From Rivularia sp034931125 (GTDB lineage: Bacteria; Cyanobacteriota; Cyanobacteriia; Cyanobacteriales; Nostocaceae): a DNA stretch of 64,000 nucleotides. Both the position numbers and the translations under genes were made by a program. Under the pieces are notes generated by a model, which saw only the letters and a program-made list of their open reading frames with translations, was not told the DNA's origin and did not search any database. Numbering within the stretch: position 1 is the stretch's first letter; every line of letters begins with the position of its first letter. The stretch covers positions 26,784 to 90,783 of the forward strand of contig NZ_JAYGHM010000031.1 of NCBI RefSeq assembly GCF_034931125.1, written 5' to 3'. Shown here piece by piece: positions 16,748 to 24,617 of the stretch.

Positions 16748-17305
16748 TTAAGAGGAAATTGTTTGCTGTAAATCCTTAAGTCGTGCCATTACTTCTTGAG
16801 AATGAACTATTGGATTTACTTTTACAAAGGTTTCTCGTAAAACCCCGTCGGGGTCAATAATAAAACTGTGACGCATAGAAAAAAAGTTCATCCAAGAACC
16901 GTAACTTTTACTTACCTTTCCAGTTGTATCGGCTAGCAAAGGAAACTTTAAACCTTCAGAATCGCAAAATTCGGCGTGAGAATCAATATCATCCGCACTC
17001 ACACCAATTATTTCGGTATTGTTTTCTAAGTATTTTGGTAAGTCTTCTTGAAAACGACGCGCTTCTATAGTGCAACCGGAGGTAAAATCCTTGGGATAAA
17101 AGTAAAGTACTACCCATTTCCCGCGATAGTCGGAAAGAGAGATTTCTCCATCCCCGGTGTTAGTTGGTAAGGTAAATTCTGGTGCGGGTTGATTGAGTGA
17201 CGGAAGCGTACCACCCATTGCATTCGCAGCAGGAGTAAAATTCAACCATCCCAAAAATACAAAACAACTGGCAAATAATACGCTGAAAAAATTGCGGCGG
17301 CTCAT
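16748..17305 (-). CDS. Peroxiredoxin, BCP/PrxQ type, exported
   Basis: A thioredoxin-fold peroxidase of 185 residues. It starts MSRRNFFSVLFASCFVFLGW, a signal with two Arg before a hydrophobic core, ending near ANAMGG, so export (possibly by Tat) to lumen or periplasm is likely. The core has YRGKWVVLYFYPKDFTSGCTIEARRF with the peroxidatic Cys in SGC, but Arg instead of a Cys five residues later; a Cys in SHAEFCDSEGL fits the alternative resolving position of BCP enzymes. It then has PLLADTTGKVSKSYGSW and SFIIDPDG. It should reduce hydrogen peroxide or organic peroxides. Confidence 0.9.
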   Translation of the reverse strand: MSRRNFFSVLFASCFVFLGWLNFTPAANAMGGTLPSLNQPAPEFTLPTNTGDGEISLSDYRGKWVVLYFYPKDFTSGCTIEARRFQEDLPKYLENNTEIIGVSADDIDSHAEFCDSEGLKFPLLADTTGKVSKSYGSWMNFFSMRHSFIIDPDGVLRETFVKVNPIVHSQEVMARLKDLQQTISS

Positions 17306-17412
17306 GTGTATGTATAGTACGAATAACTACTTAAATTAAGTTTACAATTATTCGTAGAGTAGCTGCATTTAGATTTAATAATTGATTAGGATGAAAAATT
17401 AGTACAAATTTT

Positions 17413-17541
17413 GTGTCGTCACACAGCTAAATTAGTGCGATAGGAACTCTTGTGGGATACGCTTGAGATCCGTCCTTATCAGCGAGCTAGAAGCTTGCAC
17501 TACAACAAAATCTATTCCACCAATTTAGTTGTGCGCGGCAC
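17413..17541. repeat. MITE-like inverted-repeat element (129 bp)
   Basis: Terminal arms GTGTCGTCACACAGCTAA... (17413-17437) and ...AATTTAGTTGTGCGCGGCAC (17518-17541) are inverted copies matching at about 20 of 24 positions. The interior holds AGCGAGCTAGAAGCTTGCAC, a small repeat also seen at the ends of the 21-bp minisatellite near 25410. No open frame. Confidence 0.55.
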
Positions 17542-17570
17542 TACTTTTGCAGTCTATTTGATCTACATTT

Positions 17571-17825
17571 CTAAGCCTCTTCACTAGATGGTTTTGGTTG
17601 AGTATGAGTTTCTACGGATTCCAAATACTGGCTATCCAACAGAAACGAGCCATTAGCGAAACGGATACCCCAGTATCCTCCGGGACGACGGTCAAGAACA
17701 ATACCTTCTTCTCCTACATGAATGATATCAGGAGGACGCAGCATGGGCATGGGCTCAGCAGTTTTGATATAAAGTGGTAGCGCTACCACGCGGACTTTAC
17801 TACCAATAGCGAATTCTTGAGACAT
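17571..17825 (-). CDS. sipA: SipA-type regulatory protein (DUF3148)
   Basis: The 84-residue product has the characteristic SipA sequence: SKVRVVALPLYIKTAEPMPM, LRPPDIIHVGEEGIVLDRRP, GGYWGIRFANGSFLLDSQYL. SipA is a small SH3-like protein reported to bind the cyanobacterial sensor kinase NblS (Hik33), which controls photosynthesis and high-light genes, and to influence its activity. Length and motifs are normal for the family. It is monocistronic and lies upstream of a divergently oriented gene. Confidence 0.9.
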   Translation of the reverse strand: MSQEFAIGSKVRVVALPLYIKTAEPMPMLRPPDIIHVGEEGIVLDRRPGGYWGIRFANGSFLLDSQYLESVETHTQPKPSSEEA

Positions 17826-17929
17826 AGTAGATTGAGAATAGGGAATTTATTACTAAACAGTTTAAATCGAATGTTTTATCTTGTCTCAAATCTTCAGAAT
17901 TTCGGTAAAACAGGCTTTTGAGTGTGAGT

Positions 17930-18325
17930 ATGCTTTCAAAATTCTGCTTGGAGTTTTATAGTACGGAGAAAGCAGTAAAAATAAGATTATTTTTGTTTAT
18001 GATTTTTGATAGCTTGTATCTTGTTTACGGATTGCTGGCTGTTATTTTAGTTTTCGGTGGAATAATTGCCTGTTTGCGTTTTCTCTTCGCGACAATTTAT
18101 GCTACCGGAAATTCCAAAGATATGATGCTTTTAGAATTGATGGAAGGAGCAGGTATTCCTAACTGGCAAACTTTACAGCAAAAATCGGGTGTCAGCAGCA
18201 TTGTAATTTGGTTCCTGCGCGACGGACAAGGAGATGCAGTTAAGTTAAGTGAATTAGCGGATGTTGCAAAAAGTCTTTCATTACCTTTACCAGTTTTTTT
18301 ACAAAAGATGGACTTGATCGATTAA
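17930..18325 (+). CDS. Membrane-anchored small protein with helical HTH-like tail
   Basis: Starts in frame are GTG at 17924, ATG at 17930 and ATG at 17999. The common core is a hydrophobic helix (LYLVYGLLAVILVFGGIIA) followed by about 60 soluble residues (LLELMEGAGIPNWQTLQQKS to LPVFLQKMDL). The tail resembles a helix-turn-helix of the Cro/C1 type: Q-T-L-Q-Q-K-S-G-V-S, then KLSELADVAKSLSLP. I do not recognise a characterised homologue. The start is uncertain; the downstream ATG gives a shorter protein that begins just before the helix. Confidence 0.6.
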   Translation: MLSKFCLEFYSTEKAVKIRLFLFMIFDSLYLVYGLLAVILVFGGIIACLRFLFATIYATGNSKDMMLLELMEGAGIPNWQTLQQKSGVSSIVIWFLRDGQGDAVKLSELADVAKSLSLPLPVFLQKMDLID

Positions 18326-18660
18326 GAAAGATGGGTTAGAGGTGATGGGAAGAACATAATTCCTAACTTCTCATTCCTCATTCCTAACTATTTCTTTTTC
18401 ATCCTAAAATATATGTAAAAGTTATATAAGCAGGAATGGCCGCAATTGTCACAAGCATTATGTTGGTGCGTGACACCACAACCTCATTATTACGTTAAAA
18501 ATTAGTCAAAGTGTCACAGCAACGGCAATAATAGGGGATATTATCTACGCCCCCTCAACCGCCTCCCCTACAAGAAATATGCCTTTTCGCTAAGTCCTGA
18601 TAAGGTTATCTTGTTCGTCTGTTTCAATAAATTTAATAAACATATATATCGGTGAAATTA
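18326..18660. other. Intergenic stretch with dispersed repeat
   Basis: No gene is seen. At 18466-18526 GGTGCGTGACACC...GTGTCACAGC forms an imperfect inverted repeat related to the element at 51901-51967. The rest is AT-rich and featureless to the eye. Confidence 0.5.
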
Positions 18661-18665
18661 ATTAT

Positions 18666-19259
18666 ATGCCGTACAGTCAATTTACTATAGAGGAAATTAA
18701 AACAAACTTTGGTATTACTATTTCTGAAAAATTTGGTATTTTTGCTGATGTCCCAGAAATAGAATACAGCAATTTTTTAGCCCAATCTTTTCAAGAATAT
18801 CTTCCTTTAGCATTGGCAATCAATACGGAAAAAGCACGTTCCGAACTAATTATAATGCCAATATTGGTAGAAATAAAAAAACAATTATCTTCGCAAATAA
18901 GTATCTTTTCTGGGAAAGAGTTTAGTGTTGAACCAACTCAAGGTTTAAATGGTTTTTGCGATTTTTTAATTAGTCTTTCTCCAGAACAATTAGTTATAGA
19001 AGCACCTGTAGTAACCTTAGTAGAAGCAAAAAACGACAATATCCAATCTGGACTCGGACAATGTATGGCAGAAATGATCGCTGCTCAAATATTTAACCAA
19101 AGAAAAGGTAAAGAAATTTCTACCATTTATGGTGTCGTAACGACTGGAACAAATTGGAAATTTTTAGCGCTTAAAGGTCAAGTTATAGAAATAGATTTGA
19201 ATGAATATTTTATCAGTCAATTAGGTAAGATTTTGGGAATTTTGAGAAGTTTAATTTAA
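18666..19259 (+). CDS. Predicted PD-(D/E)XK-fold protein, orphan (paralogue of 6482-7093)
   Basis: A 197-residue protein with the same motif order as the protein at 6482-7093: GFCDFLIS, then VTLVEAKNDNIQSG (E-x-K) followed by a Gln-bearing helix GLGQCMAEMIAAQ, then IYGVVTTGTNWKFLAL. The N-terminal half (about 1-75) contains SELIIMPILVEIKKQLSS, which resembles the APILLEICEITQTQ stretch of the paralogue. The two are alike in length and end. Nuclease activity is inferred from the motifs only. It lacks neighbours that would suggest a restriction or defence role. Confidence 0.65.
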   Translation: MPYSQFTIEEIKTNFGITISEKFGIFADVPEIEYSNFLAQSFQEYLPLALAINTEKARSELIIMPILVEIKKQLSSQISIFSGKEFSVEPTQGLNGFCDFLISLSPEQLVIEAPVVTLVEAKNDNIQSGLGQCMAEMIAAQIFNQRKGKEISTIYGVVTTGTNWKFLALKGQVIEIDLNEYFISQLGKILGILRSLI

Positions 19260-19268
19260 TTTTTACCC

Positions 19269-19438
19269 GGCGGTTGAAATCGCGTCTACATAACGCCTAG
19301 CTCCGCTAACGGCAGTCCCCTCAACGGAGAGAACCTCCGCACAGGGCTGCTCTCACCACCTGCGTGGACTAATAATAAAATTAAATTTTACAACCCGCGC
19401 AGGCGGGTTTTGCCTCTGTAGCTGCGGTTTCAACCGCC
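19269..19438. repeat. MITE-like inverted-repeat element (170 bp)
   Basis: GGCGGTTGAAATCGCG at the left end (19269-) and GCGGTTTCAACCGCC at the right end (-19438) are inverted copies. Inside are the palindromes ACCCGCGCAGGCGGGTT and the unit CCACCTGCGTGGACTA, related to the element at 28917-28964. It lies between two convergent genes. Confidence 0.65.
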
Positions 19439-19455
19439 AAATAATTTTGACTTTC

Positions 19456-20472
19456 CTATGGCACTTGCCAAATTCTTTGATGATAGCTATCGATATCTGC
19501 GTAAGGGTCTACGGGTGAGTGTGAATGGTCGTGATGATGGTGGTGAGGGTCATCGTGAGAATGTCCGTGTCCGCTATTATCCGATACAGCGGCAGTGCGA
19601 AATTTACACATTTCACAATTCATCTTCACTTCTCCGAGTTGAGTTTCTATTTCTCGCTCCCGTAGTACTGTTAATAATTCTGGCTGCAAACCAATTTCTG
19701 GTAAAGCACTAATGGAAATATCCGGATATTGCTCTTGCTGTTGGGCTGTAATGTTGAAGATTTTTTTCATTAGAGTACCCATAAACAGGAAGTATGGCAA
19801 CACAATGATCCGTTTGGGTTGATATAAACGAGCGCGTTGGAAGCCTTCTTCTAATCTAGGGTGCGTAATGCCGATAAAGCAGGTTTCAACGGTGGAATAG
19901 CCGCTACCTTCCCAAATAATTCGAGCTAATTTGAATATATCACCGTTTGCGTCGGGGTCGCTCGAACCTCTACCGACAAACAAAAGTACAGTATCTTGAC
20001 GGGAAATTTGTTGGGGATTGTGTTCGGGTTTGTCGAGTTCGGCTAGGCGATCGCGCCACAGTTCGACCAGTGCGGGTGTAATTCCGAAATGCCTGCCGTA
20101 ATGGAATTTTAATTCGGGATATCTAACTCTAGCTCGGTCTAATTCGTTGGTAACATCAAATTTGTTATGCCGTGCGGCAAAAAGTAAAATTGGTAACGCG
20201 GAAAGTTCCGTGTAACCGTTTTTGACGCATTCATCCACACCTTCTTGAATTGTGGGACCAGTTAATTCCAAAAAACAAGGTAATACCGGACGAGAATTGT
20301 CTAAAGCTTGGTAAGCGCTAGCAAAATCTAATAAAGCCTGTTTCCCTTGTTCGTCTCTTGTACCATGTCCAATCATCAGCAAAGGACGCTTCATTGGTAA
20401 AGGAGGTAATTGCAGATTTTGTAGATTCAGGTATTCCAGTTGGTTTAAATTCGAGTTATCGATAATTTGCAT
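19456..20472 (-). CDS. cbiX: CbiX-type sirohydrochlorin cobaltochelatase, two-domain
   Basis: Two chelatase-like domains are fused: the first opens PLLMIGHGTRDEQGKQALLDF and the second VLLFVGRGSSDPDANGD. The two metal-binding His positions are represented by the GHGTRDE His and the LFAARHNKFD His. The C-terminus carries CEMC and a His-rich tract (HGHSHDDPHHHHHDHSHSP), a plausible metal-storage or delivery tail. The family inserts cobalt (or nickel) into sirohydrochlorin in cobalamin synthesis. A cobalamin riboswitch lies just upstream. I start at the ATG at 20472 because an upstream in-frame extension to 20589 is in the riboswitch. An internal ATG at 20394 (MKRPLLMIGHG) is an alternative. Confidence 0.9.
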   Translation of the reverse strand: MQIIDNSNLNQLEYLNLQNLQLPPLPMKRPLLMIGHGTRDEQGKQALLDFASAYQALDNSRPVLPCFLELTGPTIQEGVDECVKNGYTELSALPILLFAARHNKFDVTNELDRARVRYPELKFHYGRHFGITPALVELWRDRLAELDKPEHNPQQISRQDTVLLFVGRGSSDPDANGDIFKLARIIWEGSGYSTVETCFIGITHPRLEEGFQRARLYQPKRIIVLPYFLFMGTLMKKIFNITAQQQEQYPDISISALPEIGLQPELLTVLREREIETQLGEVKMNCEMCKFRTAAVSDNSGHGHSHDDPHHHHHDHSHSPVDPYADIDSYHQRIWQVP

Positions 20473-20486
20473 TGTTTTTACAAAGC

Positions 20487-20510
20487 CCCTTTCCCGTGCG
20501 ACGCAGGAAA
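20487..20510 (-). promoter_or_regulatory. Possible ribosome-binding-site-sequestering hairpin of the riboswitch
   Basis: On the - strand TTTCCTG pairs with CGGGAAA just upstream of the GGGGC stretch preceding the CbiX start at 20472. Such a stem could expose or hide the initiation region depending on the aptamer state. This is an inference. Confidence 0.35.
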
Positions 20511-20519
20511 TAAAGTGAG

Positions 20520-20700
20520 CGAGCGACAAATAGGTGTTCTGGCTTGGGCAATTTTGGATTTTGGATTGCGGATTTTGGATTATTATCAATCTAAAATCTA
20601 AAATCTAAAATCTAAAATCTAAAATCCCTTTACAGTTGCGGCACAGCCCCGGAATTACACCGGAGTTTCCCTATTTTGTTACGGTTCACGTTTGCTTAAT
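20520..20700 (-). promoter_or_regulatory. Cobalamin riboswitch
   Basis: On the - strand the conserved aptamer blocks are in order: GGGAAACTCCGGTGTAATTC, CGGGGCTGTGCCGCAACTGT, then, after about 90 bases, AGCCAGAACACCTATTTG. These match the cobalamin riboswitch pattern (GGGAA, GGUG.AAUUCCGG, CCGCAACUGU, AGCC.GA.ACC). It would lower expression of the downstream cobaltochelatase when cobalamin is abundant. The variable part between the blocks is filled with heptanucleotide repeats that pair with each other. Confidence 0.9.
20550..20630. repeat. STRR heptamers inside the cobalamin riboswitch
   Basis: AATTTTGGATTTTGGATTG... (left) and TCTAAAA units (right, four to five copies) are inverted with respect to each other, so on the - strand the RNA would form a long extra stem with A.C mismatches. 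Confidence 0.75.
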
Positions 20701-20800
20701 TATCTTAGCGGAATCTGTAGCAGTTACGATATGCAGGGGGAGGGGAAAGGGAGATGGGGGGACAAGGGGAAAGATATATTAATTGGTTACTGCTTAGTGA

Positions 20801-22024
20801 TCAATTAACTACTGGTAGCTGTTGATTTTGCGTATAATTTGGAAATATTTGACTGATTTTTGCTTGTTCTAAGTTCATGTGACGCTGTAAAACGGTAGCA
20901 ATTACGTCTCTAAAGTCAGTTGTTACGACTAAATCTCTTCCTTCGTGGAGTTGATTATTAGATAAACCGGGGAAGGTACCGTAAACTTGACCGCCGCGAA
21001 TGTTACCTCCTAATAACCACATCACGTTACCGTGTCCGTGGTCGGTTCCACCATTACCGTTTTCTTTGACTGTACGACCAAATTCGGATATTACGATTAT
21101 GTTCGTATTTTTGTATACCTCTCCTAATTCTTTCTGTAAAATCGCTAAACCGTCGCCTAATCCTTGCAAGCGCTGAGCTAGTTGTCCTTTGGAATTGCCT
21201 TGATTGATGTGAGTATCCCAACCACCTAAAGCTAGAAATGCCAGTTCAATTCTAGAATCGCGCACCATTAACCTTGCTAAACGTTGGGCATCTTTGGCGA
21301 AACCTTTAGGTAGAGGTGCGCCGTTATTCGCCATTTGCATCTCCACATCGGATTCCATTAAGGCTGCACGGGCTTGACGTGCTTCGCGATATGTTTTACT
21401 CAGAGCATCATTACCGCTGTATAATTTATCGAAAGCTGTTGCTAACTGGGGATTATCTATAGGCAAGCGTTGAGTAATGCTACCAGTGGGGATAGTTGCT
21501 ACAGGAGCATTTCCAGCTAAAATTCGAGGAATATCATAACCGACGTTTACAGCTTGGATCGGATTATTTTCTACGGTCATTAAAGTTAAAAGACGATTCA
21601 TCCAACCATCTTTAGTATTTTTACCTGGAGTACCAGTTTCCATGTATTCTTGAGCGTCAAAATGGGAACGGGTAGATTCTGGGGAACCGCAAGCGTGAAC
21701 GAATGCCAAATTTTTCTGCTTCCACAAAGGCATTAAAGCTGTAAGACTAGGATGCAGTCCAAATTTTCCATCCAAATCTAATACACCACCTGGTTTATCT
21801 GGTTGAGGAATGGCAATTCTCTGTCTGGCTTGATAGTAAGCGGTTTCGGTATAAGGTACCACTACATTAAGTCCATCAACTGCACCGCGCAGAAAAATCA
21901 CTATCAAACGTTTCGAGTTGGGATTAGCTGCAATACTTCTACTAACCAAAGCATTAGTCGCGATCGCCGCAATTAAACTTGAAGCAGAAATACCGGCTTG
22001 TTGGATAAATTTACGGCGTTTCAT
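20801..22024 (-). CDS. DUF1501-family protein, exported by Tat
   Basis: About 407 residues. The N-terminus MKRRKFIQQAGISASSLIAA is a twin-arginine signal. Then come the family features: RLIVIFLRGAVDGLNVVVPY, HACGSPESTRSHFDAQEYME, TDHGHGNVMWLLGGNIRGG and DFRDVIATVLQRH, in the alkaline-phosphatase-like fold of sulfatase relatives. The substrate is unknown. I prefer the ATG at 22024; an extension upstream would translate a proline/serine-rich run derived from repeats. It lies downstream of a DUF1800 gene; the pair is commonly neighbours in many bacteria. Confidence 0.88.
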   Translation of the reverse strand: MKRRKFIQQAGISASSLIAAIATNALVSRSIAANPNSKRLIVIFLRGAVDGLNVVVPYTETAYYQARQRIAIPQPDKPGGVLDLDGKFGLHPSLTALMPLWKQKNLAFVHACGSPESTRSHFDAQEYMETGTPGKNTKDGWMNRLLTLMTVENNPIQAVNVGYDIPRILAGNAPVATIPTGSITQRLPIDNPQLATAFDKLYSGNDALSKTYREARQARAALMESDVEMQMANNGAPLPKGFAKDAQRLARLMVRDSRIELAFLALGGWDTHINQGNSKGQLAQRLQGLGDGLAILQKELGEVYKNTNIIVISEFGRTVKENGNGGTDHGHGNVMWLLGGNIRGGQVYGTFPGLSNNQLHEGRDLVVTTDFRDVIATVLQRHMNLEQAKISQIFPNYTQNQQLPVVN

Positions 22025-22180
22025 GGCGAAAGGGAGGGGGAGAAAAGAGGACAAGGAGATGGGGGGATGGGGAGATGGGGGGATGGGGGGACAAGGGGAA
22101 GAATAATTCACTTGCTACTCCCCATTTACAATTACCAATTACCAATTACCAATTACCAATTACCAATCTAAAATTTATTA
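22025..22180. repeat. STRR arrays between the DUF1501 and DUF1800 genes
   Basis: GGGGAGA/TGGGGGGA-type units (22035-22095) are followed by ATTACCA units (22125-22165). They occupy nearly all of the spacer between two genes that are probably in one transcript. Confidence 0.75.
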
Positions 22181-22185
22181 ACTGT

Positions 22186-23712
22186 TTATCGATACATAAA
22201 TTCTGGACTACCTAAAATAATCACAGCGCGTTGTTTTGGGTGACTGCTGTTTAAGACTTCTTGAGTTTTGGCAGAAAAGTTGTTACCGAGGATGTTTGCT
22301 AATTTGGTGTCATCTATGACTGTATTTGCACGAGGGGCTTGGTTTTTATTGTTTTGGTTTTTTAATCCTCCCGTGCCGATTGTGGTGGCAAAACTTAAGC
22401 GCCAATTCATCCCATTGGGATTTAACCAAGCTTCTTGAGTGTTTTTATATCCATCTGGGCTGGGATTACCGTATAAAGGCATTCCCATTCTGTGCAGTAT
22501 GCTGTTGATTCTGGGGAAATCGTTAATTGGTGTTTCGGTGGCTCTAAGGCTAGAAATTACGTATTGATACGGTGTTTTAAATTTTGTGCTGTAATATTTT
22601 GCATCCCAAAACTCGGAACTTTGAAACAGGGTTTCTAGTACGCTGCGAATATCGCCATCTGTTGTTAAAAAGCGTTTTGCTAATTTGTCTACTAACGATT
22701 TTGGTGGTTCGTCTGCGACAAAGTACTGAGCTAATTTGTAGCTGATGTGGCGGGCTGTCGCGGGATGTTTTACCAAGATATCTAGGGCTTGTTCACCTTC
22801 TGCGATCCCACTGCCTTTGATTTGTTGACCTAAGAAAATTTTATGAGTGGAATCGTGACGCTGGGAATTAAAGTAAAAATCGTAACCGTTTTCTAATTTT
22901 GGACCAGGACGACGAAAGCCCCAACCAGTAAATATTTTAGCTAAGGTAATCACATCTTCTTGAGTGTAGCCGCCATCAACGCCCAAAGTATGGAGTTCCA
23001 TTAATTCGCGAGCGTAGTTTTCATTTAAGCCCTTGAATCTACCTTTGGGACGATTATTCGGGGCGGTATTTTGCCAGTTATCCAGATAAAACAACATTGC
23101 CGGATGACGAGCGGTTGCACCTAATAAATCGCGAAATTTACCAAAAACATGAGGTCTAATTGCTTGTTGTTCGTAAGCACCTACCCATAAACTAGTAAGT
23201 CCTTTATCTTGATAGACATTGAAGTGGTTGTACCAAAAATCTACCATTACCTCTTGCAGTTGGCGATCGCTCTGTGTAGCTCGCAGCAATCGCGCTTTGA
23301 TAGCTTGTTCGCCGATTAATCTTTGTTTTTTCCGCCTTTCTTTCCTCATTTCGGGGGTAGGTTTTGGTAGGCGATCGACGCTGTATTGAGAATAAAGTTG
23401 TACGGGAGTTAAGCGCAGAGTTTCAAGTTGAGATTGATTTTGTAAGGTTTGTGGTTCAGGTATTGATTTAGGTGTCAACTGCTGTTGGATATATTTATCT
23501 ATGCCAATTTTTCGGACTTTTTCCACATCACCGGGAGTTGCACCGAAGCTAAGACGGTTAATAACGTGAATTATCTTTGAATTTTGGAGTTCGGGTTGAG
23601 CTTGAGAAATAATTTTGTTATCTAAAATAGGCAGTGCTAATGCATTACAGCTTGAGTTAGTTAAGCCTACCAAAAGGAAAACGGCGATTATGCAATTTCT
23701 TTTAAAGTTCAT
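22186..23712 (-). CDS. DUF1800-family protein
   Basis: The 508-residue product has a Sec signal peptide (RNCIIAVFLLVGLTNSSC) with a weak lipobox. The family features follow: HVINRLSFGATPGDVEKVRK, then VDFWYNHFNV, GLNENYARELMELHTLGVDG and EDVITLAKIFTGWG, then SSEFWDAKYYSTKFKTP and a C-terminal GSPEFMYR. DUF1800 proteins are exported and of unknown function; they are nearly always coded next to DUF1501 proteins, as here. The start at 23712 gives a sensible signal peptide. Confidence 0.88.
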   Translation of the reverse strand: MNFKRNCIIAVFLLVGLTNSSCNALALPILDNKIISQAQPELQNSKIIHVINRLSFGATPGDVEKVRKIGIDKYIQQQLTPKSIPEPQTLQNQSQLETLRLTPVQLYSQYSVDRLPKPTPEMRKERRKKQRLIGEQAIKARLLRATQSDRQLQEVMVDFWYNHFNVYQDKGLTSLWVGAYEQQAIRPHVFGKFRDLLGATARHPAMLFYLDNWQNTAPNNRPKGRFKGLNENYARELMELHTLGVDGGYTQEDVITLAKIFTGWGFRRPGPKLENGYDFYFNSQRHDSTHKIFLGQQIKGSGIAEGEQALDILVKHPATARHISYKLAQYFVADEPPKSLVDKLAKRFLTTDGDIRSVLETLFQSSEFWDAKYYSTKFKTPYQYVISSLRATETPINDFPRINSILHRMGMPLYGNPSPDGYKNTQEAWLNPNGMNWRLSFATTIGTGGLKNQNNKNQAPRANTVIDDTKLANILGNNFSAKTQEVLNSSHPKQRAVIILGSPEFMYR

Positions 23713-23734
23713 ATCACACTCCTGTCCAGCGTTA

Positions 23735-23830
23735 AGGGAGTAGGGAATAAGAGTTAGGAGTTAAGAGTTAAGAGTTAGGAGTTAAGAGTTAGGAGTTAGG
23801 AGTTAAGAGTTAAGAGTTAAGAGTTATAAG
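23735..23830. repeat. STRR heptamers upstream of the DUF1800 gene
   Basis: GAGTTAG/GAGTTAA units in about 12 copies. They lie in the 5' region of the DUF1800 gene. Confidence 0.8.
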
Positions 23831-23903
23831 ACCATTTATAGTGTTCGCTCCGCAAGCTCCCTGGTTGTAACTAATTCCCAATGCCCAATGCCCAATATAA
23901 ATA

Positions 23904-23928
23904 AAGGTGGACAACTTTGCCCACCTCC
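23904..23928 (-). terminator. Terminator of the Spy-like gene at 23957
   Basis: On the - strand AGGTGGGCAAAGTTGTCCACCT folds with one mismatch and is followed by a T-rich tract (TTTATTTATATT). It lies about 30 bases beyond the stop codon of the - strand gene. Confidence 0.6.
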
Positions 23929-23956
23929 GATGCTGCTATCCAAATAGATTATTTAC

Positions 23957-24391
23957 TTACTTTTTCTGTGTTTGGCTACGTTGAGCGGCTCGCCATGCTT
24001 CTAATGTCTTCTTCTGCTGTGCATCTAAGACTCCTTCCATTTCTTTTTGCGAACCCACCATAATAGTTTGTAGTTGGGCTTCCTGTTGCTTGGTAAACTG
24101 GATAGACGCAAAAACTTGTTGTGGTTGTTTGCCTGCTTGTAAATCACTTTGGATTTGTTGACGTTGCTCTTTGGTCAGAACGTTCTGAATCTTGTCACGA
24201 GTGCTGGAGCGAATTTGATTGATTTTGTTGATTTGCTGTTGAGATAGCTTTAACTCTGGGGCACTTTGAGGACGAGCTTGAGAAATTTTTGGTGCATTAT
24301 TGGAATTCACTTGGGCGTTTGCAGCTAAGGGAGTGATACTAAAAGCTACGGCGATCGCACCAGCGAAGAGAGATAATTTTTTAAGCTTCAT
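23957..24391 (-). CDS. Spy/CpxP-like periplasmic protein
   Basis: The 144-residue product starts MKLKKLSLFAGAIAVAFS, a Sec signal peptide ending near ANAQV. The mature part is helical and polar with LTKEQRQQIQSDLQAGKQ and DAQQKKTLEAWRAAQRSQ, the Leu-Thr-x-x-Gln-like motif of Spy/CpxP proteins. Such proteins act as periplasmic chaperones or stress sensors in other bacteria. The ATG at 24391 is preferred over upstream frames; a GAGG ribosome-binding site lies about 6 bases before it. A second member is immediately upstream. Confidence 0.75.
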   Translation of the reverse strand: MKLKKLSLFAGAIAVAFSITPLAANAQVNSNNAPKISQARPQSAPELKLSQQQINKINQIRSSTRDKIQNVLTKEQRQQIQSDLQAGKQPQQVFASIQFTKQQEAQLQTIMVGSQKEMEGVLDAQQKKTLEAWRAAQRSQTQKK

Positions 24392-24520
24392 TAAATGCCT
24401 CGTGGATTTATCATTTTTCATGTAACTATTATAGAAACTCATTGCCCTAAGCCCATGAGTATAATCCGAGATAAATCAGATTTTCTACCTTAGTTTTTTC
24501 CTACCTTAGCAAAATTTTAA

Positions 24521-24560
24521 CAAAAAAAAGAAAAAGGGAGTGTCGAATCCCTCTTTCTTC
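24521..24560 (-). terminator. Terminator of the Spy-like gene at 24618
   Basis: On the - strand GAGGGA, a short loop and TCCCTTTTTC form a hairpin (AAAGAGGGA pairing with TCCCTTTTT), followed by eight T. It separates the two paralogous genes. Confidence 0.65.
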
Positions 24561-24617
24561 AAGGAGCATGGCAGGAACTAAATGTATAAAAAGATATTTG
24601 AGGAAAATTTGAATAAA

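Noticed and set aside
16542..16751. 69-codon + frame starting MLKIIALLILFLAYFT
   Set aside because: It has a hydrophobic start but crosses the GAGACGTTGCATTGCAACGTCTC palindrome and GGTCAAA repeats; no ribosome-binding site.
18666..19259. Restriction-modification system at the PD-(D/E)XK genes
   Set aside because: No methyltransferase or specificity gene is within several kb of either copy.
20473..20589. N-terminal extension of cbiX
   Set aside because: Lies within the cobalamin riboswitch and heptamer repeats.
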